Assembly: GCA_024684375.1 (NCBI GenBank)
Contig: JAIKWZ010000008.1
Location: forward strand, 1 to 64,000
Direction: 5' to 3'
DNA from: Clostridiales bacterium
GTDB lineage: Bacteria; Bacillota; Clostridia; Christensenellales; Aristaeellaceae
DNA: 64,000 nucleotides
The notes under the pieces are model-generated. The model ran no database searches and was not told the origin of the DNA. It saw only the letters and a list, made by a program, of their open reading frames with translations. The translations under genes and the position numbers were made by a program. Below are positions 16,892 through 25,457 of the stretch, one piece after another. Each line of letters begins with the position of its first letter. Position 1 is the stretch's first letter.

Positions 16892-18211
16892 CTAACAGTT
16901 AAAAGCTCCCCTCAGTCCCTTGGGCAGATGGTTTTTAAGCATGTCCCCCGTTTGCTTGCCCCAACCCAGCGGCAGACCTTCGTATGTGACCAGCGTCCAG
17001 CCGGGCTCCCCGCTGCGCGCTATGGTCTCGCCTTTCATATATTTAACGGCGGCCTGCGCGTCCAGCCGCGCCGCGCGCAGTGCATCGCCGGGTGTCAGAC
17101 ACATGGCCAGTTGGTGGGCGGGCTCCAGCCGTCCGGGGGCAAGGCGGGCCAGCTGCACGCCGCGGCGAACACATTTAATATCTCCCAAGTCCGGACAAAG
17201 AGGATGCACAAGTTCTATATACTCCCCGCTTTTGACCAGTACACCTTCCCGAAAATCTTTCGAGCAGACGCTCTTAAGTTCCTTTTCCCATTTCGCAGCC
17301 TCCCTGTCGGGGCTGAAGGAAGGTGCTTCCCTGCGGGGCTCGTCCCCCTGTCTCCTCAGGCGGCACACAAAATGCCCCTCGCCCCGTACCCTGTGCGGCC
17401 ACAGGCGCAGGCAGCCGTTCACGCTTTTCCCCACGCCGTCAAGCGCGAATTCCTCCGGCATATACTCGGGATGCGCTGAAAGGAACGCGTTTATCACGCC
17501 CTCGTTCTCGCCTTCGTTAAACGTGCAGGTTGAGTATGCCAGCACTCCGCCCCGCCTCACCAGCGGCGCGGCGGCGTCCAGTATCGCTCTCTGCCTTACA
17601 GCGCAGGCGCGGGTGTGTTCGACCGACCACTCGCCTATCGCTTCGGGATTTTTCCTGAACATGCCTTCCCCGGAGCAGGGTGCGTCCACCAGCACCCGGT
17701 CGAACACGCCTTCGAGCTCACTGAAATCTTCCGGCGAAGCGTTCGTCACGGCGCAGTTTCCTGCCCCGAACCTTTCAAGCGCCGAGGAGAGCAGCTTCGC
17801 CCTGCTCGGGACGATCTCGTTTGCCAGAAGAAAGCCTTCCCCCATAAGGCGCCCCGCGATCTGGGTGCTTTTGCCTCCGGGGGCGGCGCACAGGTCGAGT
17901 ATCACTTCGCCCGGCCTGTGGTCCAGCGCCGCGACCGCCGCCATTGCGGAGGCGTCCTGTATATAATACGCGCCCGCCGCCTGCAGCAGGCTCAGTCCCG
18001 GACGCGTGTTTTCCCTGACGTAATACCCTGTCGTCTCCCAGGGAACGCTTTCGCCCGCGAACGCTCCGGCAGCCTCGCAGGGCTTCAGGGGATTGAGCCT
18101 GAAAGCCTGGTCGGGCGCGCCAAGCATGGCCGCCCTGAAAGCGTCCATTTCGTCCCCCAGCAGGGAGCTTAAACTGTCAAAAAACGCGCGCGGGATCTCG
18201 ATTTGTGCCAT
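16892..18211 (-). CDS. RsmB/RsmF-type rRNA cytosine-5 methyltransferase
   Basis: A 439-residue enzyme of the NOL1/NOP2/Sun group, which makes 5-methylcytosine in RNA. The SAM-binding core has LDLCAAPGGKST near 105 and ANEIVPSR. The two catalytic cysteines are in VDAPCSGEGMF and YSTCTFNEGENE. The C-terminal part after about 290 resembles the PUA-like RNA-binding and FMU domains of RsmF/YebU, so 16S rRNA is the likely substrate. A GTG at 18220 would add three residues; neither start has a strong Shine-Dalgarno, so the N-terminus is uncertain. The promoter is at 18248-18276, divergent from the sugar transporter. Confidence 0.9.
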   Translation of the reverse strand: MAQIEIPRAFFDSLSSLLGDEMDAFRAAMLGAPDQAFRLNPLKPCEAAGAFAGESVPWETTGYYVRENTRPGLSLLQAAGAYYIQDASAMAAVAALDHRPGEVILDLCAAPGGKSTQIAGRLMGEGFLLANEIVPSRAKLLSSALERFGAGNCAVTNASPEDFSELEGVFDRVLVDAPCSGEGMFRKNPEAIGEWSVEHTRACAVRQRAILDAAAPLVRRGGVLAYSTCTFNEGENEGVINAFLSAHPEYMPEEFALDGVGKSVNGCLRLWPHRVRGEGHFVCRLRRQGDEPRREAPSFSPDREAAKWEKELKSVCSKDFREGVLVKSGEYIELVHPLCPDLGDIKCVRRGVQLARLAPGRLEPAHQLAMCLTPGDALRAARLDAQAAVKYMKGETIARSGEPGWTLVTYEGLPLGWGKQTGDMLKNHLPKGLRGAFNC

Positions 18212-18247
18212 AAACGCCACACTTTGATAAGATGCTTTACGGTGCCG

Positions 18248-18276
18248 ATTTTACCCTCACGCCAGTCTCCTGTCAA
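18248..18276 (-). promoter_or_regulatory. Sigma-A promoter of the methyltransferase-oxidoreductase unit
   Basis: Minus strand TTGACA (18276-18271), 17 bases, TAAAAT (18253-18248). Confidence 0.72.
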
Positions 18277-18314
18277 GCGCAGAACATAATTAACAAAAAT
18301 AACCCGAATAAACC

Positions 18315-18343
18315 TTGTGCTTTTCCGAAAAATGTTCTACAAT
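18315..18343 (+). promoter_or_regulatory. Sigma-A promoter of the sugar ABC transporter operon
   Basis: TTGTGC (18315-18320), 17 bases, TACAAT (18338-18343). The leader to the ATG is about 40 bases and holds a strong AGGAGGAA site. Confidence 0.7.
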
Positions 18344-18392
18344 GTAAGCAGACGGATGAACGCATCCGAAATTATTCAGGAGGAATTTCTCA

Positions 18393-19649
18393 ATGAAGAA
18401 GCTCTTCGCTATCGTGCTGGCACTGGTATTCGTGCTGAGCGCTTTCGCTTTCGCCGAAGGCGAGAAGACCACCGTTACCATCTGGCATACTTTCACTAAG
18501 GATCAGGAAGCCTACCTTGTGAAGGCTGCCGAGGATTTCAACTCCACTCAGGACAAGTACTTCGTGGAAGTGCTGTCCCAGGCCTATTCCGGATTTACCG
18601 ATACCGTCAAGAACGCCGTGCGTTCCGGCGACGGCCCCGACATCATCTTCAACTACGCGTCTGAAGCCGCCGAGTACGTGGATGACGGCCTGGTAGCCGA
18701 TCTTTCCCAGTACATCTACGCTGACGAAGAGTTCTCCGCCCAGTTCGACGCCTCCCTTCCCGAGGGCGTTATGAACGGCGAAGTGCAGGGCTTCTCCGAC
18801 GGCACCATCCACTATCTGCCCGCTTACACCACCGGCCCCATCCTCTATTACAACAAGACCCTGTACGATGAATTGAACCTCACCGTTCCCACCACCTGGG
18901 AAGAGATGGAAGCCAACTGCAAGATCATCAAGGAGCAGAAGGGCATCGCGGGTCTCGGCTTCGACTCCCTCACCGACTGCATCCAGGCCTTCATCATGGA
19001 AGACCCCGATTCCACCTACATCAACGTCGAGACCAAGACCGTGGGCTTTGACACCGAGTCCATGAAGGCCAAGATCCAGTGGCTGGTAGACTGCGCAAGC
19101 AAGGGCTACTTCCTGCTTCAGTCCAGCGGCAACTACTTCTCCGAGGACTTCAACGGCGGCACCGTCGCCTCCTACATCGGCTCCTGCGCCGGCTATCCCT
19201 ACATCACTCCCAACGGCTTCGAGTTTGAGATGGCTCCCATGCCCGCCCAGACCTGGTTCCCCAGCTGGAACCGCGGCCCCATCGTGTTCTATTATAAGAA
19301 CGACGCCAGAGCCGAAGGCGCCTATGAGTTCGTCAAGTACTTCATTTCCGCCGAAGTCAACCTGGGCTGGGTCAAGGCCGTGAACGCCCTGGCTCCCTAT
19401 TCCTGGACCAAGGAACTGCCCGAGTATCAGGAGTACGTATCTCAGGATACTCCCGCCATCCACGCTCTCAACGCCGTAGGTGCTCACCTTGACATCGCGG
19501 GTTCCCTGCCCGCTGTTACCGGCGCTTCCACCGTCCGCAACGAGATCGTTGCCGCCGTCAAGAACGCCGCTTTCAACGGCATGACCGTTGAGGAAGCCTG
19601 GAAAGCCTGCGTCGAAAACTGCAACGCCGCGCTTCAGGGCGCCAAATAA
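18393..19649 (+). CDS. Sugar ABC transporter substrate-binding protein
   Basis: A 418-residue family 1 extracellular solute-binding protein, the receptor of a carbohydrate importer. The signal peptide is MKKLFAIVLALVFVLSAFAFA; mature sequence opens with the strand TVTIWHTFT typical of the family, and GDGPDIIFNYA and a Trp-rich C-terminal lobe follow. There is no lipobox cysteine, unusual for a Gram-positive binding protein. Codon use is strikingly uniform (almost only C-ending codons), which suggests very high expression. It heads the operon with the ATPase and two permeases; the intervening hairpins would keep its transcript in excess. The nearby sulfatase suggests a sulfated glycan-derived sugar, which is inference. 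Confidence 0.93.
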   Translation: MKKLFAIVLALVFVLSAFAFAEGEKTTVTIWHTFTKDQEAYLVKAAEDFNSTQDKYFVEVLSQAYSGFTDTVKNAVRSGDGPDIIFNYASEAAEYVDDGLVADLSQYIYADEEFSAQFDASLPEGVMNGEVQGFSDGTIHYLPAYTTGPILYYNKTLYDELNLTVPTTWEEMEANCKIIKEQKGIAGLGFDSLTDCIQAFIMEDPDSTYINVETKTVGFDTESMKAKIQWLVDCASKGYFLLQSSGNYFSEDFNGGTVASYIGSCAGYPYITPNGFEFEMAPMPAQTWFPSWNRGPIVFYYKNDARAEGAYEFVKYFISAEVNLGWVKAVNALAPYSWTKELPEYQEYVSQDTPAIHALNAVGAHLDIAGSLPAVTGASTVRNEIVAAVKNAAFNGMTVEEAWKACVENCNAALQGAK

Positions 19650-19660
19650 ATCCTTTTCCG

Positions 19661-19697
19661 GCCTATGGCGGGGGACCTCCCCCGCCATAGGCGATTT
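19661..19697 (+). terminator. First attenuator hairpin after the binding-protein gene
   Basis: A 15-base stem (19661-19675 with 19678-19692) and GATTTTTA. It probably stops part of the transcription into the transporter genes. Confidence 0.75.
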
Positions 19698-19707
19698 TTA
19701 CGGCAGC

Positions 19708-19761
19708 GTGCGCTGCGGACGGGCGTCAGATCGCTTGTCCGCAGCGCGCACAGCAATTTTT
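19708..19761 (+). terminator. Second attenuator hairpin before the ATPase gene
   Basis: GCGCTGCGGAC (19710-19720) pairs with GTCCGCAGCGC (19737-19747), followed after a few bases by six Ts. It ends just before the ATPase ribosome binding site at 19765-19770. Confidence 0.6.
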
Positions 19762-19778
19762 TCCCGGAGGAGATTGTT

Positions 19779-20867
19779 ATGAAAGTCAGATTTGAAGACC
19801 TGACCAAAACGTTCGGAACGCTCAACGCGGTAGACCATTTCAACGTCACCCTGGAGGACGGCGAGCTTATTTCGCTTTTGGGGCCATCCGGCTGCGGCAA
19901 AAGCACTATCCTCAACATGCTGGCGGGCATACTGCCCGTGAGCGGCGGTAAAATCTGGTTCGACGACGATGACGTCACCAACCTTCCTCCCGAGGAAAGG
20001 GGCATCGGTCTGGTGTTCCAGAACTACGCCCTCTATCCCCACATGAGCGTGCTCAAGAATATCTGCTTCCCGCTTGAGATACAGAAAGTGCCCAAGGAAG
20101 AAAGAGTCGAGCGCGCAAAGGAAATGGCACGGCTGGTACACGTGGACACAATGCTGGACAGAAAGCCCAAACAGCTTTCCGGCGGCCAGCAGCAGAGGGT
20201 GGCCATCGCCCGCGCTCTGGTAAAGAATCCCCGCCTGCTGCTGCTTGATGAGCCTCTTTCCAACCTGGACGCCCGACTGCGCCTGGAAATGCGCGAGGAG
20301 ATTCGCCGCATACAGCAGGAGACCAAGGTGACCACCATATTCGTCACCCATGACCAGGAAGAAGCCATGTCCATTTCCGATCACATCGTGTTGATGAAGC
20401 TGGGTGTAAAGCAGCAGTACGACGAGCCCCAGCGCCTCTACGACGAGCCCGCCAATCAGTTCGTGGCGGACTTCCTGGGCAATCCCCCGATAAACAACAT
20501 CCCCGGCACGTTCAATAGCGGGGTCTTCACTCCTGACGGCACAGATAATAAGATATCGCTCAAGCGCTTCGCGGACATCAAATTCGATGGCGAAGTAAAC
20601 CTTGCCGTGCGCAGCGAAAGCTTCTTTATCGACGAGGCCAGCCAGGAAACCCTGCCCTGCCTCGTAAAGAGCGTTTACAAGCTGGGCAAAGACGAGATGG
20701 CGCAGTTCACACTGGGCAGCACTTCCTTCCGCGCCTACATCCCCGCCGAGGTGGGGCTGGCGGAGGGCGCGACAGTGAAGCTCAGCCTGAAAAAACGAGG
20801 CGTGTTCCTGTTCGACAAGGCCACCGGGGAAAGGCTTAATCCCGCTCAGGATCAGGAGGTGCTGTAA
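19779..20867 (+). CDS. Sugar ABC transporter ATPase (UgpC/MsmX/MalK type)
   Basis: A 362-residue CUT1-type ATPase that powers sugar import. Walker A is GPSGCGKST, the Q-loop VFQNYALYPHM, the signature LSGGQQQRVAIARAL, Walker B LLLLDEPLSNLD and the switch histidine THDQEEA. After about residue 235 comes the regulatory OB-fold (TOBE) domain, also found in MsmX and UgpC, which often serve several transporters. The ATG at 19779 follows GGAGGAGATTGTT; the in-frame stretch upstream runs through the attenuator hairpins and is not coding. The permease gene begins directly after the stop codon. Confidence 0.95.
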   Translation: MKVRFEDLTKTFGTLNAVDHFNVTLEDGELISLLGPSGCGKSTILNMLAGILPVSGGKIWFDDDDVTNLPPEERGIGLVFQNYALYPHMSVLKNICFPLEIQKVPKEERVERAKEMARLVHVDTMLDRKPKQLSGGQQQRVAIARALVKNPRLLLLDEPLSNLDARLRLEMREEIRRIQQETKVTTIFVTHDQEEAMSISDHIVLMKLGVKQQYDEPQRLYDEPANQFVADFLGNPPINNIPGTFNSGVFTPDGTDNKISLKRFADIKFDGEVNLAVRSESFFIDEASQETLPCLVKSVYKLGKDEMAQFTLGSTSFRAYIPAEVGLAEGATVKLSLKKRGVFLFDKATGERLNPAQDQEVL

Positions 20868-22451
20868 ATGGCCACTCCCAAAAAGAAAAAGCTGCGTCGC
20901 GGCAGCGGACGGCTGCTGGCCCACATCATTATCTTCGCGCTTCTGGGCGCGCTGCTGATATCTCTGGGCTGCGTGGGCGCGGCCAAGCTCCGGGATTATA
21001 AGAACGATTACTACATCACGGCCCGCACCAACGTGTTCAAGGACAAGAACTCGGGCGTTGAGGGACTGGTAAAGGAGATAATGCTCTCCCACACCAAGAA
21101 CGCCTCCCTCGTCAACAATCAGGTCATAGCCAACAAGCGCAAGGCCGTGAACGAGCTCATAGACAATGAGGCGTCAGACGGCGTAAGCGAGGAAGAGCTT
21201 CTCTCCCACGCCGTGCTCAGCTACGTGGAGCGCGCCAAAGAGCGTCTTATCGCTTCTGGCGACGAAAGCGCCGCCGCGGAGATCGAGAAAGCCGCCAACG
21301 AGGCCATGCCCGAGCTCACCAAGACACTGATAGCCAAGGCGGATGCCGCGTCTTCGAGTATCAGTACCGCCACGGTAAAGGCCACCATGAGCGTGACCAA
21401 CACTGACGGCTACATACTCATATATTACGGACGCGCGCTGCTGATCGGCGGCGGCATATGCCTGGCGTTCGCACTGTTTTTGCTGATACTGTGGTTCAGG
21501 AAGGACACCGACGGCCGCGCCAAGGTCGGCCAAGCCATAGAACCATTCGATTACCTGATGCCTTTCCTTATCGGCGTAGGCATCTTCACCCTTTACCCCA
21601 TGATTCGCGTGCTCATAATGAGCTTTCAGGAAGGCTACCACCTGACCGGCAACAACATGGGCACTGCTACCGGGTGGGGGCTTGCGAACTATGATTTCAT
21701 TTTAAGAGGCAGAGGCAGCGACCAGTTCATAAGGTCCATAAGGAACACTGCCCTGTTCGTGCTGTTCACAGTGCCAATCACCGCCGCTATTGCGATCGTC
21801 GTCGCGCACCTGCTCAACCAGAAGAGCAAGCTGAACGCCCTGTTCCAGACCGCGTACTTCATGCCCATGGTCACCACGGCGACCGCCGTCGGCCTTGTGT
21901 GGAGATGGATGTTCAACCAGAACAGCGGCCTCATCAACGCGTTCATCACATTCTTTACCCGCCTGTTCGGCGCGCCTGAAAACATCAACTGGCTGCAGAC
22001 AGGCGCCACCAACCACACGATCCCCATGGCGGTGCTCATCATCTTCGGGATCTGGAACAGCCTGCCTTTCACGATCATACTGCTGCTCAGCGGCCTTCAG
22101 AACATAGACGAGCATTTGTACACCGTGGCCAAGGTGGACGGCAGCGGCCCCGCGCGCATCTTCTTCAAGATCACCGTGCCCCTGCTTTCCCCCACGATCG
22201 GCCTGGTGCTCATAATCAATTCCATTTCCGCCTTCAAGGTCTACACCGATGTGTTCGTGCTGTGGAACGGCAAACCCGAAGACTACCAGATGGAGACCGT
22301 AGCCTGGTACATATACAACAACATAACCTCCAACTTTGACGGTATGCACTCGCTGGGTATCGCCGCCGCTGCGGCCATGGTGCTGTTCGTGATCATATTC
22401 GCGTTCACCATGCTCCAGAAGTTTATCCAGCGCAAATGGGTATACCAGTGA
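20868..22451 (+). CDS. Sugar ABC transporter permease 1, with N-terminal extracytoplasmic insert
   Basis: A 527-residue MalF-like permease, much longer than the usual 290-310. A basic N-terminus, TM1 (17-39), a soluble helical stretch of about 145 residues (40-185, many Ala, Glu, Ser, Lys) and TM2 (186-210) precede the ordinary six-helix core, which starts near 228. The EAA loop that contacts the ATPase is present as KVDGSGPARIFFKITVPLLSP-like sequence near 425. The insert should lie outside the cell. E. coli MalF also has a large periplasmic loop (P2) that contacts the binding protein, but that one is placed between TM3 and TM4, so this is a separate solution. The ATG follows the ATPase stop without a gap. 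Confidence 0.9.
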   Translation: MATPKKKKLRRGSGRLLAHIIIFALLGALLISLGCVGAAKLRDYKNDYYITARTNVFKDKNSGVEGLVKEIMLSHTKNASLVNNQVIANKRKAVNELIDNEASDGVSEEELLSHAVLSYVERAKERLIASGDESAAAEIEKAANEAMPELTKTLIAKADAASSSISTATVKATMSVTNTDGYILIYYGRALLIGGGICLAFALFLLILWFRKDTDGRAKVGQAIEPFDYLMPFLIGVGIFTLYPMIRVLIMSFQEGYHLTGNNMGTATGWGLANYDFILRGRGSDQFIRSIRNTALFVLFTVPITAAIAIVVAHLLNQKSKLNALFQTAYFMPMVTTATAVGLVWRWMFNQNSGLINAFITFFTRLFGAPENINWLQTGATNHTIPMAVLIIFGIWNSLPFTIILLLSGLQNIDEHLYTVAKVDGSGPARIFFKITVPLLSPTIGLVLIINSISAFKVYTDVFVLWNGKPEDYQMETVAWYIYNNITSNFDGMHSLGIAAAAAMVLFVIIFAFTMLQKFIQRKWVYQ

Positions 22452-22468
22452 GAAAGGGGGCGGCACGG

Positions 22469-23626
22469 ATGAAGAATTTAAGCACGAAACAGATTATTCT
22501 CATATGCGTCATGCTCGTGTGCCTGGCTGCCGTGATCATTCTGTGGCCCTTCGGTATGCAGGTTGTCTCTGACGGTGCGACCTTTCAGAAGGCAAGCAAG
22601 GTCCACGGCGAGGAGCTCACCCTGTTCCAGTCGATGAAGCAGCTGGACAGCGTAAACGACAAGCTTGCCGAGTGGAAACTCATCGAGACCACTACCGAGT
22701 ATATCAGCTTAAAGCAGGTCGCCCAGAATGGCAGCGCGGGTCAGTACGGCGCGTTCATGACCCGTCTGGTGCTGTGCTGCGCGGCGATAGTGCTGTTCGT
22801 TGCGAGCGTGGTGCTGCTGAAAAAGACCCGCTATCTGCTTTTGGTGATAGGCGCGCTGGTGATGGTGTTCCCCTTCTACTGGATGATAGCCTCGTCTTTC
22901 AAGACTGCCGGCGAGATGAGCCGTTTCCCGCCCTCCATGGGGCCTGATTCCTGGACCAACTTCTCCAACTACGTCACCGCATGGAACACCGCGCCCTTCG
23001 CCACGTACTTCTTTAACTCCATATTCGTGTGCGTGTGCTCCGTGGGCGTCGTGATGTTCACCACAATACTGGCCGCGTTCGCGTTCTCAAGGCTTAAATT
23101 CCCGGGGCGCGATCTGCTGTTCACGCTGCTGTTGTCCATGATGATGGTGCCCTTCGAGCTGCTGGTCATAACCAACTACCAGACCATCACGCGCCTGGGC
23201 ATGCGCGACACGCTGGCCAGCCTGATACTTCCCTTCACAAGCAGCATATTCTACACCTACATCCTGCGCAACTTCTTCATGAGCGTTCCTGACAGCCTGT
23301 ACTATTCCAGCCAGGTGGACGGTTCCAGCAACTGGCAGTACCTGTGGAAAGTCATGGTGCCTATCGCGTCTCCTTCCCTGGTGACTATACTGCTGCTCAA
23401 CGCCATGGCCAGCTGGAACAGCTTCATGTGGCCCAAACTGGTCATTTCAAGGGATGAGGTACGTACACTGCCCTGGGCGCTTATAACTTTCACCACCGAG
23501 GTCGGCATACATTACGAGCTGATCATGGCGGGCGCCACGATGGTCGTGCTGCCGATGCTGTTCCTGTTCCTCTTCGCCAGAAAACAGATCGTGCGCGGCG
23601 TGGCAAGGGGCGGCATAAAGGGTTGA
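22469..23626 (+). CDS. Sugar ABC transporter permease 2, with shorter N-terminal insert
   Basis: A 385-residue MalG-like permease; the family norm is about 280. TM1 (8-29) and an extracytoplasmic segment of about 68 residues (30-97) precede TM2 (98-117) and the standard core beginning at TM3 (121-143, FPFYWMIASSFK). The EAA motif is SSQVDGSSNWQYLWKVMVPIASP. It ends RGVARGGIKG, as these permeases usually do. Start: the ATG at 22469 follows AAAGGGGG, while the in-frame ATG at 22436 lies inside the first permease gene. The extension mirrors that of permease 1, so the two inserts may work together. Confidence 0.9.
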   Translation: MKNLSTKQIILICVMLVCLAAVIILWPFGMQVVSDGATFQKASKVHGEELTLFQSMKQLDSVNDKLAEWKLIETTTEYISLKQVAQNGSAGQYGAFMTRLVLCCAAIVLFVASVVLLKKTRYLLLVIGALVMVFPFYWMIASSFKTAGEMSRFPPSMGPDSWTNFSNYVTAWNTAPFATYFFNSIFVCVCSVGVVMFTTILAAFAFSRLKFPGRDLLFTLLLSMMMVPFELLVITNYQTITRLGMRDTLASLILPFTSSIFYTYILRNFFMSVPDSLYYSSQVDGSSNWQYLWKVMVPIASPSLVTILLLNAMASWNSFMWPKLVISRDEVRTLPWALITFTTEVGIHYELIMAGATMVVLPMLFLFLFARKQIVRGVARGGIKG

Positions 23627-23639
23627 TCGACAAGCTATG

Positions 23640-23667
23640 GCGGGGGAAGTTTTCCCCCGCTGTTTTA
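23640..23667 (+). terminator. Terminator between permease 2 and the sulfatase gene
   Basis: A 9-base GC-rich stem (23640-23648 with 23652-23660), a 3-base loop and TGTTTTA. The sulfatase gene begins 54 bases later without an obvious promoter of its own, so read-through is likely. Confidence 0.7.
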
Positions 23668-23720
23668 ATACGTAAGTTACGCGTGACACCTTAAGCTGCT
23701 TGCTGAAAAACGGAGGCAAT

Positions 23721-25184
23721 ATGAAGCCCAACATCGTATTCATCCTCTCCGATGACCAGGGGCCCTGGGCCATGCACTGCGCGGGCACACGGGAGCTGGT
23801 CACCCCAAACATGGACTTGCTCGCCCGCGAGGGGCTGCGCTACGAAAACTTTTACTGCGCCTCCCCTGTGTGCTCACCGGCCCGCGCTTCCCTGCTTACC
23901 GGCCTTATGCCCAGCAATCACGGCATACTGGACTGGCTGCGGGGCGGGAACGTTGACGCGAAAAAGTTCGCTGCCCAGGGGAGGGAGAACCCTTACGGCG
24001 GCTACGCGGACGAAAACGAGCCCATCGCCTACTTGGAGGGCATGCGGGGCTATACTGACATGCTGTGTGAGAACGGCTACGTGTGCGCGCTGTCAGGCAA
24101 GTGGCACCTGGGTGACAGCGTGAATCCCCAGAAAGGTTTCAGCGACTGGTACACCATAGGCAAGGGCGGCTGTTATTACTATCATCCCGACATCGTGGAA
24201 AACGGCACTATAGATGTTAAGCACGGCCAATACATAACCGACCTGATCACGGCTCGGGCGTGCCGTGACATAGACACGCTGGCAGGAAATGAACACCCAT
24301 TCTATTTAAGCGTGCACTACACCGCGCCGCACAGCCCCTGGAGCGCCGAGCAGCATCCCCGAAAATGGATAGATCACTACGACAAATGCACTTTTGACGA
24401 GATCCCCGACATACCCGACCATCCGGACATGACCACCGGCCCTGTGTACGGCACGCACGCCCGCCGGGAAAACCTGCGTGGTTATTACGCCGCCATCTCC
24501 GCCATGGATGAAGGCTTGGGCATGATACTGGACAAGCTGCGCGAAAAAGGCATACTTGACGATACCCTGGTCATCTTCTCCTCCGACAACGGCATGAGCA
24601 TGGGCCATCACGGTATCTGGGGCAAAGGCAACGGCACCTATCCCGTGAACATGTTCGATCAGGCTGTCAAGGTGCCCTTTCTTGTGCGCTGCCCCGCGCT
24701 GATAAAGACTCCCGGGCTGACGGTAACGGATATGGTGAGCGCTGTGGATCTGTACCCGACCCTGTGCGAACTGGTGGGCGCGGAAATACCGGCAGAACTG
24801 CCCGGCGCCAGCTTCCTGCCCACGTTCGGGGGAGGACATTCGCGCCGTGAGGAAGTTGTGATATACGACGAGTACGGCCCAGTGCGCATGATACGCCGCG
24901 GGATGTGGAAGTATATTCACCGTTATCCCGACGGCCCCCACGAGCTGTACGACATGGAAAACGACCCCGGCGAAAACACAAACCTGTACGGCAGGCCCGA
25001 ATACGCCGCTGAAGTTGCAGGGCTTAAAAACAGACTTGAGTCTTTTTTTGAGAAATACCGCAGTCACGACTTTGACGCGAAAAACGAACCCGTGAACGGC
25101 TCAGGTCAGTTTTGCCGCCCGGGAAAACTGGCGAGTCTGCCCCGGGTGTACGGAAACGCGCCTAAGACATCCAAGGAACAGTAA
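23721..25184 (+). CDS. Cys-type sulfatase
   Basis: A 487-residue sulfatase that removes sulfate esters from glycans. The CSPAR signature starts at C51, the residue that must be converted to formylglycine; in anaerobes this is done by a radical-SAM maturase (anSME). The metal site is supported by SDDQGPWAMHC near the N-terminus and SSDNGMSMGHHG near 293; KWHLGD and the C-terminal ELYDMENDPGE are also typical. No signal peptide is seen, so it should act inside the cell on imported sulfated sugars. Start at the ATG after CGGAGGCAAT; a TTG seven codons upstream is unlikely. It is placed between a sugar importer and a putative glycosidase. Confidence 0.94.
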   Translation: MKPNIVFILSDDQGPWAMHCAGTRELVTPNMDLLAREGLRYENFYCASPVCSPARASLLTGLMPSNHGILDWLRGGNVDAKKFAAQGRENPYGGYADENEPIAYLEGMRGYTDMLCENGYVCALSGKWHLGDSVNPQKGFSDWYTIGKGGCYYYHPDIVENGTIDVKHGQYITDLITARACRDIDTLAGNEHPFYLSVHYTAPHSPWSAEQHPRKWIDHYDKCTFDEIPDIPDHPDMTTGPVYGTHARRENLRGYYAAISAMDEGLGMILDKLREKGILDDTLVIFSSDNGMSMGHHGIWGKGNGTYPVNMFDQAVKVPFLVRCPALIKTPGLTVTDMVSAVDLYPTLCELVGAEIPAELPGASFLPTFGGGHSRREEVVIYDEYGPVRMIRRGMWKYIHRYPDGPHELYDMENDPGENTNLYGRPEYAAEVAGLKNRLESFFEKYRSHDFDAKNEPVNGSGQFCRPGKLASLPRVYGNAPKTSKEQ

Positions 25185-25457
25185 AGTTGCCCGTCATATA
25201 CGATTTTTATCGGCAAGGAGATCTGAGTGTTCCTGAAACAGACTGCCCCGAGGCTGACGAAAAAAGGAGCTTAAGCAGGCTGAATCAAACTTGCTGCAGA
25301 CTGCGGACGGCCTTTATTCGGCCATGATAAGCGGGGCGGACCGTTGAGCGGCGGAGCCTGTGATATTTCATAAGCGCTGAAAACCGTTATATTGTATTCA
25401 TGAAACCGACAAACCGTATGCGGGACGTGAACGGTTTTCGGAAATGGAGGTTATCTG

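Noticed and set aside
18390-21092. Long minus-strand frames opposite the sugar-binding protein and ATPase genes
   Set aside because: They mirror highly biased coding strands with clear family motifs; their own translation shows no domain and no start signals.
25185-25457. Possible small gene between the sulfatase and the putative glycosidase
   Set aside because: AAGGAGATCTGA before a GTG at about 25,227 opens a frame that stops after roughly 15 codons; nothing longer is supported.
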